Positions 1 through 5,777 are shown, counted from the first letter of the stretch. The stretch: DNA of 6,242 nt from Clostridia bacterium (GCA_017646185.1 JAGCNA010000271.1:1-6242), one strand, 5' to 3'. The notes: generated from the letters alone by a model not told the origin. Numbers and translations are program-made.

Positions 1-650
1 ATCCAGTTGCTGTGTCCTACAAATCTGTACTGAACGTATCTTGCGGTAAGCGCATATTCAAGCTCCAGCGTTGCGGGAATAGAGCTTACCTCGTCGGTAT
101 CGGCTATCATAGCTCTGCCTGCTTTATACCAATTCTGGTTATCGTGGGAAACCATTACTTCAACGTACTGGGGTGCGGAAATTCCCACGCTCTCGTGGAA
201 AGCGGATGCTACGTGGGCGATAAATGTATCAACATAAAAAAGTCCGCCCAGATCAACGGTTATGTATGCGTAGCCGCGGGAGGTGTAATCCGCAATACTC
301 TTGTTAAAGCCCATAAAGGCTTTATCGGAATACTTTGCGTTTTCCGAAGCAATCACGCCGTCGGTCATGCTCTTATTTCCCTCGTCGGGGTAAGAGGGGC
401 CGGAATCATCGGGATAAAGCATAGATCTTGTGTATGATTTTCCCACTGTCTTGTTGCCGTAATCGGGCAATTCTTTTGCGTTTATCATAGGTATGCTTTC
501 CTCCTCCGGCTGGGATTCTTGTTCAAGTGTGCTTTGTTCTTTTGATTGCTCTTGTGATTGCTCTTGTGCTTGCTCACAGCCGAAAAGCACAGCCGAAAAA
601 GAAAACAGCAAAGCAATGCAGAGCAAAACAGACACTAACCTTTGTTTCAT
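1..650 (-). CDS. Discoidin-like (F5/8 type C-like) surface lipoprotein, C-terminus outside window
   Basis: The frame is open from ATG at 650 to the left edge, giving 216 residues without a stop, so the gene is partial. Residues 1-24 form a lipoprotein signal peptide: a basic start (MKQR), a hydrophobic core, then L22-F23-G24-C25 as a lipobox, slightly atypical at position -2. Residues 26-53 are a Gln/Glu/Ser-rich linker with QEQS, QEQS, KEQS repeats, probably a spacer from the membrane. From about residue 65 the pattern fits an F5/8 type C-like beta-sandwich: NKTVGKSYTRS start, MTDG (95-98), a YITVDLGG strand (129-136), YVEVMVSHDNQNW (162-174) and ARYVQYRF (203-210). Such domains usually bind carbohydrate or other surfaces; no ligand can be named. 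A good ribosome binding site precedes it, 13 bases after the Gx gene. Its place at the end of an rnf operon is unexpected. It may have a further C-terminal domain beyond the window. Confidence 0.75.
   Translation of the reverse strand, partial: MKQRLVSVLLCIALLFSFSAVLFGCEQAQEQSQEQSKEQSTLEQESQPEEESIPMINAKELPDYGNKTVGKSYTRSMLYPDDSGPSYPDEGNKSMTDGVIASENAKYSDKAFMGFNKSIADYTSRGYAYITVDLGGLFYVDTFIAHVASAFHESVGISAPQYVEVMVSHDNQNWYKAGRAMIADTDEVSSIPATLELEYALTARYVQYRFVGHSNW
543..578 (-). repeat. 12-bp tandem repeat encoding the QEQS linker
   Basis: Two perfect 12-base units (plus-strand tgattgctcttg) lie at 543-554 and 555-566, and a degenerate third copy follows at 567-578. The unit is a multiple of three, so copy-number change would lengthen or shorten the lipoprotein linker by four residues without breaking the frame. 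It lies directly after the lipidated cysteine, in a region likely to tolerate length change. Confidence 0.7.
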
Positions 651-657
651 TTTAAAT

Positions 658-665
658 TCTCCTTT
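658..665 (-). promoter_or_regulatory. Ribosome binding site of the lipoprotein gene
   Basis: AAAGGAGA reads on the minus strand, with its GGAG core 8 bases before the ATG at 650. It overlaps the TAA stop (664-666) of the upstream Gx gene. It fixes the lipoprotein start and suggests co-transcription with the genes upstream. Confidence 0.8.
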
Positions 666-1215
666 AAATTTTATTTATAATATTTATTTTTTTAATCAGT
701 ATACCTGCCGTTATGCCTATCAAGGCGCCGCTTACCGTTCCGCCGATAACAAGGGCGGGAAGGTAATACAGTATCTCCGCCGTGTTCATCAAAACGGCGG
801 CGGCGCAGATCTGGGCAAGATTATGGGCAATTCCTCCCGCAACGCTTACTCCCGCAGGGGAGAAAAGGTCTGTCTTTTTAAGCAGTACCATTATTCCCAG
901 GCTTACCAGTGCGCCGGAAAGACTGTATATAAAGGAAGGCGCGCTTCCAAACAGTATTCCCGCCAAAGCCACTCGCAAAAGGGATACCGCCGCGGCATAA
1001 CCAAATCCGTATTTATACAAAATAAAAAGTACAACAAGGTTGGGCAGACCTATCTTTATTCCCGGTATGCCTATATTAAAAGGAATAAGGGTTTCCACGT
1101 ATGAAAGTATCATAGCCGTGGCAAGAGCCACACCCCCTGCCGCCGCTTTTAAGGCGTTAGATCGGGAGCTTTTTCTTGTTTGGCTATACGCACTGTCAGT
1201 CGGTTTGGCAGACAT
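664..1215 (-). CDS. Gx transporter family membrane protein (heptaprenyl diphosphate synthase component I-like, PF07456 type; EetB-like)
   Basis: A 183-residue integral membrane protein. The first ~22 residues are hydrophilic and rich in Ser, Lys and Arg. About five to six hydrophobic segments follow from residue 23 to 175. Family-like landmarks are LSYVETLIPF (37-46), GIKIGLPNLVVL (52-63), LLRVALAGILFG (79-90) and GGIAHNLAQ (127-135). The family name comes from an old link to heptaprenyl diphosphate synthase; it resembles small-molecule (ECF S-component-like) transporters and no substrate is proven. Members often lie beside NusG_II proteins and rnf or extracellular electron transfer genes, where a quinone or flavin-related role has been proposed. 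The start at 1215 is chosen because AAGGAGA lies 10 bases upstream, inside the NusG_II gene; the next in-frame Met is residue 35, already inside the first membrane segment. The overlap with the upstream gene is 67 bases. Confidence 0.85.
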   Translation of the reverse strand: MSAKPTDSAYSQTRKSSRSNALKAAAGGVALATAMILSYVETLIPFNIGIPGIKIGLPNLVVLFILYKYGFGYAAAVSLLRVALAGILFGSAPSFIYSLSGALVSLGIMVLLKKTDLFSPAGVSVAGGIAHNLAQICAAAVLMNTAEILYYLPALVIGGTVSGALIGITAGILIKKINIINKI

Positions 1216-1520
1216 ACTATCCTTTCTCCTTCAAAGCCGATCTTGCGGTGGTTTACACATATTTTATCGGGGCAGGAGGCGGATCGGATATATACCTTTC
1301 CATCCTTTATCACCAACAGGTTGTCCCCCCCGTTTTGGGATTTCAGTTCAATCTCTCTGTCCTCGTTCAAGGGGTAGGATGCGGTTTGAACCCCGTCCTG
1401 CTCAACACAAACGTATCCTCCCGCTTGGTGGGTAAAATACACCCACAGCATATATCCTGCGCACAAGGCAAGGGGAATGAATATTATCAGCAGGTCCGCA
1501 AGTAATTTTTTACTTTTCAT
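1149..1520 (-). CDS. NusG domain II-containing membrane-anchored protein (PF07009 type; EetA-like)
   Basis: A 123-residue protein with one N-terminal membrane segment (about residues 8-29) and a single extracytoplasmic NusG_II-type domain (about 34-112). The family signature is clear: SCPDKICV (82-89) with C83 and C88, then IVCLPNRLTV (101-110) with C103. Despite the name it is not the transcription factor NusG, since it lacks the NGN domain. Function is not established. Proteins of this type sit beside Gx transporters in rnf loci and, as EetA, in Gram-positive extracellular electron transfer loci. The ATG at 1520 overlaps the rnfB stop by 11 bases (ATGAAAAGTAA). No Shine-Dalgarno-like stretch is seen just upstream, so translation is probably coupled to rnfB. 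Its last 22 codons, including the CLPN motif, overlap the start of the Gx gene. Confidence 0.87.
   Translation of the reverse strand: MKSKKLLADLLIIFIPLALCAGYMLWVYFTHQAGGYVCVEQDGVQTASYPLNEDREIELKSQNGGDNLLVIKDGKVYIRSASCPDKICVNHRKIGFEGERIVCLPNRLTVRIAKQEKAPDLTP
1225..1231 (-). promoter_or_regulatory. Ribosome binding site of the Gx gene, inside the NusG_II gene
   Basis: AAGGAGA on the minus strand lies about 10 bases before the ATG at 1215 and within codons of the upstream NusG_II gene. It supports initiation at 1215 and thus the unusually long gene overlap. Confidence 0.7.
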
Positions 1521-2328
1521 CGTTCACAATGGGTATCGGTGCCGCTACAATGCAGTTTACGGGGCAAACCTCAATACATTTACCGCAGCGAATACATTTT
1601 TCATAATCAATACGGGAAAGGTTGTTTTCTATGGTTATGGCATCTGTGGGGCAAACCTTTGCGCATTTTGTGCAGGCAATACAGCCAACCTCGCACTTTT
1701 TACGTGTTGCCGCGCCTTTTTCGGTGTTGGAGCAAGCTATTGCCGCTTTTTCCGTTCCGTCAAACAGAGTTATAATTCTGTTGGGGCATATTTTAACGCA
1801 TATTCCGCAGCCAATACATTTGTTGCCGTTTATATGGGCAATCCCGTTTTCCATGCATATTGCATTAACGGGGCAGGCGGCGGCGCAGTCTCCGTAGCCC
1901 AAGCACCCAAAGGAGCAGGCGCCTTTGCCGCCGAACACTCCTTTTGCCGCCGCGCAGGATGATATTCCTTGGTAAGCGGCTTTTTCCTTGTTGCGGTTAC
2001 AATCCCCCCTGCAATGCACAAAGGCGGTCTTTTCCACAACGTCTTCAAATTCCACACCCAGTATGGCGGAAATTTTTCTTGAAACCCCGTCGGAACCGGG
2101 AACGCAAAGATTTGTGGCGGTTGTTTTTCCCTCTGCCAAAGCTTTTGCGTATCCTTCACAGCCGGGGTATCCGCAGGCACCGCAGTTTACACCGGGCAGA
2201 GCTTCAAGCACTTCTTTTTCCGTTTCGTTTGCTTTCACTCCCATAAAACGGGATGCCAGCGTAAGTATTACCGCCGCCAGCAGACCTATTCCCCCTGCCA
2301 AAAGGGCGGGGATAAGAATTTCTTTCAT
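1510..2328 (-). CDS. rnfB: Rnf complex subunit B, polyferredoxin electron entry subunit
   Basis: A 272-residue iron-sulfur subunit that accepts electrons from reduced ferredoxin and feeds the Rnf complex at the cytoplasmic face. Residues 4-26 form a membrane anchor. A 4Fe-4S domain typical of RnfB follows (GVNCGACGYPGCEGYA, ligands C49, C52, C57, C75). Then come ferredoxin-type modules: C138/C142/C148/C152-Pro, C171/C174/C177/C181-Pro, C216/C219/C222/C226-Pro and C245/C248/C251/C255-Pro. That gives at least five likely [4Fe-4S] clusters. C106, C110 and C125 in an HCRGDC...SSC segment, plus C199 and C212, are extra; an HC-x-x-x-C segment of this kind occurs in clostridial RnfB as I remember it. 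The protein is longer than proteobacterial RnfB (about 190 residues) because of the second ferredoxin pair. A purine-rich AAAGGGGA site lies about 9 bases before the ATG, and the gap to rnfA is 20 bases. Confidence 0.96.
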   Translation of the reverse strand: MKEILIPALLAGGIGLLAAVILTLASRFMGVKANETEKEVLEALPGVNCGACGYPGCEGYAKALAEGKTTATNLCVPGSDGVSRKISAILGVEFEDVVEKTAFVHCRGDCNRNKEKAAYQGISSCAAAKGVFGGKGACSFGCLGYGDCAAACPVNAICMENGIAHINGNKCIGCGICVKICPNRIITLFDGTEKAAIACSNTEKGAATRKKCEVGCIACTKCAKVCPTDAITIENNLSRIDYEKCIRCGKCIEVCPVNCIVAAPIPIVNDEK

Positions 2329-2348
2329 TTTTCTTTTCCCCTTTCTCT

Positions 2349-2939
2349 TTAAGCAAACATATTTTCAATTACGGATGCGAATCCGTAAAAGGACATAGAA
2401 ACTATGGAAGCGGCAATAAGGGTAATGGGTATTCCCTTAAACGCTTTGGGAATTTCAGCCCCCTCCATTTTTCCGCGCACTCCCGCAAACAGCACCATAG
2501 CCAAAAGGAAGCCCAGCCCTGCACCGAGGGATGACACCATGGATTCCAAAAATCCGTATCCATCGGTAATATTGTTTAAAGTTACGCCCAAAACGGCGCA
2601 GTTGGTGGTTATAAGGGGTAGGTAGATTCCGAGTGATTTATGCAAAGCGGGAATATATTTTTTAAGCACTATCTCCACAAACTGAACCAGTGCGGCGATA
2701 ACAAGTATAAATACAATAGTCTGCAGATATTCATACTTTGGTGAAAGCAGATAGGTGTATATGGGCCACGTTGCCGCGGTGGCAACCAGCATAACGAATA
2801 TAACCGCCGCGCCCATTCCCGCCGCTTGGTCAAGCTTTTTGGAAACCCCGAGAAAGGGGCATACACCAAGAAATCTGGACAAAACGTAATTGTTTACCAA
2901 AACCGAAGCCATAAGGATAATAACAAGATTTTTTAACAT
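2349..2939 (-). CDS. rnfA: Rnf complex membrane subunit A
   Basis: A 196-residue integral membrane subunit with about six hydrophobic helices, homologous to NqrE. It pairs with RnfE to carry electrons across the membrane and takes part in ion translocation. The conserved half-helix cysteines are visible: C27 in SRFLGVCPFLGVS and C114 in LITTNCAVLG. In known Rnf and Nqr structures the equivalent residues of both subunits hold an intramembrane [2Fe-2S] cluster. The start is the ATG at 2939, not an upstream ATG at 2999: MLKNLVIILMASVLVNNYVL is the normal N-terminus, and AAAGGAGA sits 8 bases before it. The ATG shares one base with the rnfE stop (TGATG), indicating translational coupling. Length matches the family (about 190-200). 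Confidence 0.97.
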   Translation of the reverse strand: MLKNLVIILMASVLVNNYVLSRFLGVCPFLGVSKKLDQAAGMGAAVIFVMLVATAATWPIYTYLLSPKYEYLQTIVFILVIAALVQFVEIVLKKYIPALHKSLGIYLPLITTNCAVLGVTLNNITDGYGFLESMVSSLGAGLGFLLAMVLFAGVRGKMEGAEIPKAFKGIPITLIAASIVSMSFYGFASVIENMFA

Positions 2940-3607
2940 CACGCCTTCTCCTTTCCGCACTCGCCTTTGCAAAGAGATGCGTTGGGGCATCCTTCGCACC
3001 CAAACTCCTCTTTAACCGGCTTTTTACCCAAAGCGGACACCAGAGCGATAAGCACGCCGAACACGAAAAATCCGCCGGGGGGAGAAACCAATATAGGCAC
3101 GGTGTAATCGCTTATAAAGGGAATTTCCATTCCCGCAAAGCTTCCTGCGCCGAACACCTCACGGACGATAGCCATACAAAGCAGAGCAAGGGTAAATCCC
3201 AAGCCCATTCCCGCACCGTCAAGGATAGAAGCACCCACGGTGTTTTTGGAAGCAAACATTTCCGCCCTGCCCAAAACAATACAGTTAACAACTATAAGAG
3301 CAAGGTATACTCCCAGCATTTCGTATAAAGAGGGGAGGTATGCTTCCATAAGCATCTGAACTACGGTAACGAATCCCGCAATAATAACGATATATGCAGG
3401 TATTCTCACCTTATCGGGTATTATTTTTCTCAAAAGGGATATAGCGGCGTTTGAACATATAAGCACTGCCGCCGCCGCAAGCCCCATTGCCAGAGCCGAA
3501 ACCACGCTTGTGGTGGTGGCAAGAGTGGGGCAGGTGCCCAAAAGGAGCACGAAAACGGGATTTTCCTTTACAAAACCGTTCAGTAAAACACGCAAATTGT
3601 TTTTCAA
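2939..3607 (-). CDS. rnfE: Rnf complex membrane subunit E, with cysteine-rich C-terminal tail
   Basis: A 222-residue integral membrane subunit, homologous to NqrD and paralogous to RnfA, with about six helices. C26 (ENPVFVLLLGTCPTLA) and C109 (LALIVVNCIVLGRAE) match the residues that, with those of RnfA, hold the intramembrane [2Fe-2S] cluster. Family landmarks include the LGRAE motif (112-116), FASKNTVGASILDGAGMGLGF (118-138) and the SPPGGFFVFG segment (175-184). Translation starts at a TTG at 3607: no ATG occurs until residue 41, the N-terminus MKNNLRVLLNGFVKENPVF fits the family, and AAGGGAGG lies 9 bases upstream. The start overlaps the rnfG stop by 4 bases (TTGA). After the last helix a soluble tail carries four cysteines (C204, C207, C213, C217; CX2CX5CX3C), which could bind a metal or cluster. 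The stop shares one base with the rnfA ATG. Confidence 0.96.
   Translation of the reverse strand: MKNNLRVLLNGFVKENPVFVLLLGTCPTLATTTSVVSALAMGLAAAAVLICSNAAISLLRKIIPDKVRIPAYIVIIAGFVTVVQMLMEAYLPSLYEMLGVYLALIVVNCIVLGRAEMFASKNTVGASILDGAGMGLGFTLALLCMAIVREVFGAGSFAGMEIPFISDYTVPILVSPPGGFFVFGVLIALVSALGKKPVKEEFGCEGCPNASLCKGECGKEKA
2947..2954 (-). promoter_or_regulatory. Ribosome binding site deciding the rnfA start
   Basis: AAAGGAGA on the minus strand, with the GGAG core 8 bases before the ATG at 2939, lies inside the last codons of rnfE. It supports the shorter start over the in-frame ATG 60 bases upstream. Confidence 0.8.
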
Positions 3608-4851
3608 TTCCCGTTTCCTCCCTTCGTTATATCCTCATACGCACCAAACATATCTTTCAAAGCCTTGTTTACTGCGTTTCCGGATATGGTTGCGCCGGAA
3701 ATAAGGGTATCTTCTTCAGACAGCGTGGAACCGTCCTTTCCCTTCAACCCTTCGGTATAGGCTTCTTCGTTCAGCTCGTAATCATCGTAATGCTGGGAAT
3801 ACAGTATTATTTCGCTTATTTTTATTTCTTTTATCTTTCCTTCGCTGTCCAGTATACCGTATACCGTCATGGTACCGTTGTTGTAGCCAATGGGACGGCA
3901 TACAAATCCGTACAGCCTTTCGCCTTCGTTATCTATTACAAAAGCGTTGGTAACGGTGGATACCGTGTCAATAACGGCGGCTGTGAACATTGCGGTGTCT
4001 CCCGTCAGCTTTTTCAAAGCCTTTGTATCGGCGTTTTCCTTTTGCCCCGAAAGCTTGGGCACAGCCCCTGCCGCATCGGTAAGGTTTTGTGCGGTATCGG
4101 TTATATCCTTTCCGTCGGTATCATAAGCCTTTACCTTGCCGAAAGGATTGACGGTATACACCGTTCCGTCCTTTGAAACAAGTATATATCCCGTGCCGTT
4201 GGAAGCTTCATATCCTGCCGCCCCCCAATCGGGAACGGTGAAGTCTTTAAAAGAACCTGTGCCGCTGTCGTTCAGTGCACCGGGGATAAGCTTATCCAAA
4301 AGCTCTTTTATCTTTTGCTCTTCGCTTTTTTCCCCTGCTTGTATAAGGTTCATTTTTATAAGGACGGCAAACACATCCTCAACCCCCTGCCTGAATGCGG
4401 CGGAGGAATAGGTTACTCCGGATACCAGCTCTGCGCCGTTAAGGGCGGAATCCATACCCACGTAGGTTTGGGGGTAGGTATCCTTGCCGAAATCCTTTGT
4501 TTCCCCGTAATTGGTTATTACAATTCCGGTAATCATTCCGTTACTGCTCACGCCCACGGTGTAAAGCATGGGAGATTTGCTGTAAGAGGAGGTTACGGAT
4601 ACGGTTACCGCAAACCCCAGACCGCTTGTTTCCATATAGATATCCTGCACGGATTCGGGGGTATCGGCGGGCTTTTCCAGCTTATCAAAATTCTTTGCGC
4701 CTTCAAGCACCTGAATAAGGGACTTGTTGGCGGCATCCGCTTTGTTTTTTTCTATAACGGGTGCGGTAAAATGGTTGGTAAGTGCCACCAGCAGAGTGGT
4801 GATAAGACATATAGAGGTAAGCACCAAAACGCTTTTAATTCCGTTTTTCAT
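3604..4851 (-). CDS. rnfG: Rnf complex subunit G, enlarged, with two tandem FMN-binding domains
   Basis: RnfG carries covalent FMN on the outer side of the membrane and passes electrons within the complex. This copy has 415 residues; the family is usually about 180-210. Residues 7-26 are a membrane anchor (GIKSVLVLTSICLITTLLVALTNHF region), as in normal RnfG. FMN-binding domain 1 spans about 76-165: GLGFAVTVSV, SSNGMITGIVITNYGET, YVGMDSA, then ELVSGVTYSS (141-150), where T147 matches the flavin-linked Thr but the motif has Val for Ala. FMN-binding domain 2 spans about 310-400: LYGFVCRPIG, DSEGKIKEIKISE, then DTLISGATIS (381-390), a canonical attachment motif with T388. Between them, 181-280 holds a GTGYILVSKDG segment that may be a partial third copy. 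Flavinylation needs an ApbE-type transferase, not in this window. AGGAGGT lies 8 bases before the ATG, which overlaps the rnfD stop by one base (TAATG). Frame and start are firm; the two-flavin reading is inference from motifs. Confidence 0.93.
   Translation of the reverse strand: MKNGIKSVLVLTSICLITTLLVALTNHFTAPVIEKNKADAANKSLIQVLEGAKNFDKLEKPADTPESVQDIYMETSGLGFAVTVSVTSSYSKSPMLYTVGVSSNGMITGIVITNYGETKDFGKDTYPQTYVGMDSALNGAELVSGVTYSSAAFRQGVEDVFAVLIKMNLIQAGEKSEEQKIKELLDKLIPGALNDSGTGSFKDFTVPDWGAAGYEASNGTGYILVSKDGTVYTVNPFGKVKAYDTDGKDITDTAQNLTDAAGAVPKLSGQKENADTKALKKLTGDTAMFTAAVIDTVSTVTNAFVIDNEGERLYGFVCRPIGYNNGTMTVYGILDSEGKIKEIKISEIILYSQHYDDYELNEEAYTEGLKGKDGSTLSEEDTLISGATISGNAVNKALKDMFGAYEDITKGGNGN
3617..3624 (-). 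promoter_or_regulatory. Ribosome binding site supporting the rnfE TTG start
   Basis: AAGGGAGG on the minus strand lies 9 bases before the TTG at 3607, inside the final codons of rnfG. Its strength and spacing make TTG the credible start in the absence of any nearby ATG or GTG. Confidence 0.75.
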
Positions 4852-5777
4852 TATTTGTTACCTCCTATCGGGGTGGGGCGTGTCCACTTATCGATATACG
4901 GGGTAATAATGTTCATAAGCAGTATGGAGAAGGATACTCCCTCGGGGTAGCTTCCGTAAAAGCGTATTGCGGCGGTTATAATTCCGCATCCGATACCGAA
5001 TATCACCTTTCCCCAAGGTCTTGAGGGGGTGGTGGAATAATCTGTCGCCATAAAGAATGCACCCAGTATAAGACCGCCTGCCAAAACCTGATACAAAGCA
5101 AAGTCCATACCGCCGTATATAAGGGAGAGCACAAACACCGTGCCTATATAGCACACGGGAGTTGTCCAGCTTATAATTCCTCGGAAGATAAGGTAAATCC
5201 CTCCGATCAGCAAAGCCGGAGCGCAGGTTTCGCCAAGGGAGCCTCCTCTGATCCCCAAAAACATATCCTTTAAGGAGGGAAGCTCTGTTCCCATAGCCTT
5301 AAGGGCTTCAAGAGGCGTTGCCGTTGATGTAAGGTCGGGACTCAACGGGGCGGTGAAGGCTGTCATAGTTCCCGTAAAGGCAATAAGCATCATTATTCTT
5401 GCGGTTATGGCGGGGTTTGCAAAGTTTTTGCCAATACCGCCAAACAGCCCTTTAACCACCACTATGGCAAATACACTTCCCAAAGCGGCTTGCCATAAGG
5501 GAATGGAAACGGGCAGGTTCAAAGCAAGCAACAGACCGGTTACGCAGGCAGAAAGATCCCCTACCAAAACCTTTGTCTTTATTATTTTCTGGAACAAAAA
5601 TTCACTTAAAACTGCGAATGTAACACATACGCCTATTACCAAAGCGGAACGGTATCCGAAAATAAGTATGGAAGCTATGGCGGCAGGCATAAGGGCGATA
5701 ATAACGTCCAGCATTATTCCGCTAACCGTTTTTTTGCTCCATATATGAGGTGAGGGGGAGATTTTAAGCTTTTCCAT
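4851..5777 (-). CDS. rnfD: Rnf complex membrane subunit D, FMN-carrying
   Basis: A 308-residue polytopic subunit (about ten hydrophobic segments), homologous to NqrB, and thought to be central to ion translocation. The N-terminus MEKLKISPSPHIWSKKTVS is typical (SPHI). Other landmarks are LFGGIGKNFANPAITARI (111-128) and the ATDYSTTPSRPWGKVIFG segment (244-261). The flavin attachment site is STATPL (151-156), with T154 as the expected FMN-linked Thr. An in-frame ATG at 5891 would add 38 hydrophilic residues that are only the rnfC sequence read in another frame. The ATG at 5777 is chosen because AGAGGAGG lies 9 bases upstream and the N-terminus fits the family. It overlaps the rnfC end by 14 bases, and its stop overlaps the rnfG start by one base. 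Confidence 0.97.
   Translation of the reverse strand: MEKLKISPSPHIWSKKTVSGIMLDVIIALMPAAIASILIFGYRSALVIGVCVTFAVLSEFLFQKIIKTKVLVGDLSACVTGLLLALNLPVSIPLWQAALGSVFAIVVVKGLFGGIGKNFANPAITARIMMLIAFTGTMTAFTAPLSPDLTSTATPLEALKAMGTELPSLKDMFLGIRGGSLGETCAPALLIGGIYLIFRGIISWTTPVCYIGTVFVLSLIYGGMDFALYQVLAGGLILGAFFMATDYSTTPSRPWGKVIFGIGCGIITAAIRFYGSYPEGVSFSILLMNIITPYIDKWTRPTPIGGNK
4860..4866 (-). promoter_or_regulatory. Ribosome binding site of rnfG, inside rnfD
   Basis: AGGAGGT on the minus strand lies 8 bases before the ATG at 4851 and is formed by the Gly-Gly-Asn codons at the end of rnfD. It is one of the strongest sites in the operon and suits a TAATG coupled junction. Confidence 0.8.

Noticed and set aside
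664..700. AT-rich TATAAA-like stretch before the lipoprotein gene as a possible internal promoter
   Set aside because: It is the Ile/Asn/Lys-rich end of the Gx gene, and no convincing -35 element lies at the right distance. AT-rich codons explain it.
12..1104. Long open frames on the plus strand at 12-437 and 493-1104, the second with a Cys/Ser-rich start
   Set aside because: They lie opposite clear minus-strand genes. The Cys-rich run is the antisense of the QEQS repeats, and neither product resembles a family or has a suitable binding site.
664..1215. Gx protein as a subunit of heptaprenyl diphosphate synthase
   Set aside because: It is a polytopic membrane protein with no Asp-rich prenyl synthase motifs, and no synthase large subunit gene is in the window. 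The name is an annotation legacy.
1149..1520. NusG_II protein as a transcription elongation or antitermination factor
   Set aside because: It has only the NusG_II-type domain behind a membrane segment and lacks the NGN domain, so it should act outside the cytoplasm.
2940..2999. Upstream ATG at 2999 for a 216-residue RnfA
   Set aside because: The extra 20 residues are hydrophilic, come from the rnfE tail in another frame, and are absent from the family. A good ribosome binding site precedes the ATG at 2939.
3487..4950. Long plus-strand frames opposite rnfE and rnfG (3487-4176 and 4315-4950)
   Set aside because: They are antisense shadows of well-recognised rnf genes. Codon bias of the minus-strand genes explains the lack of stops.
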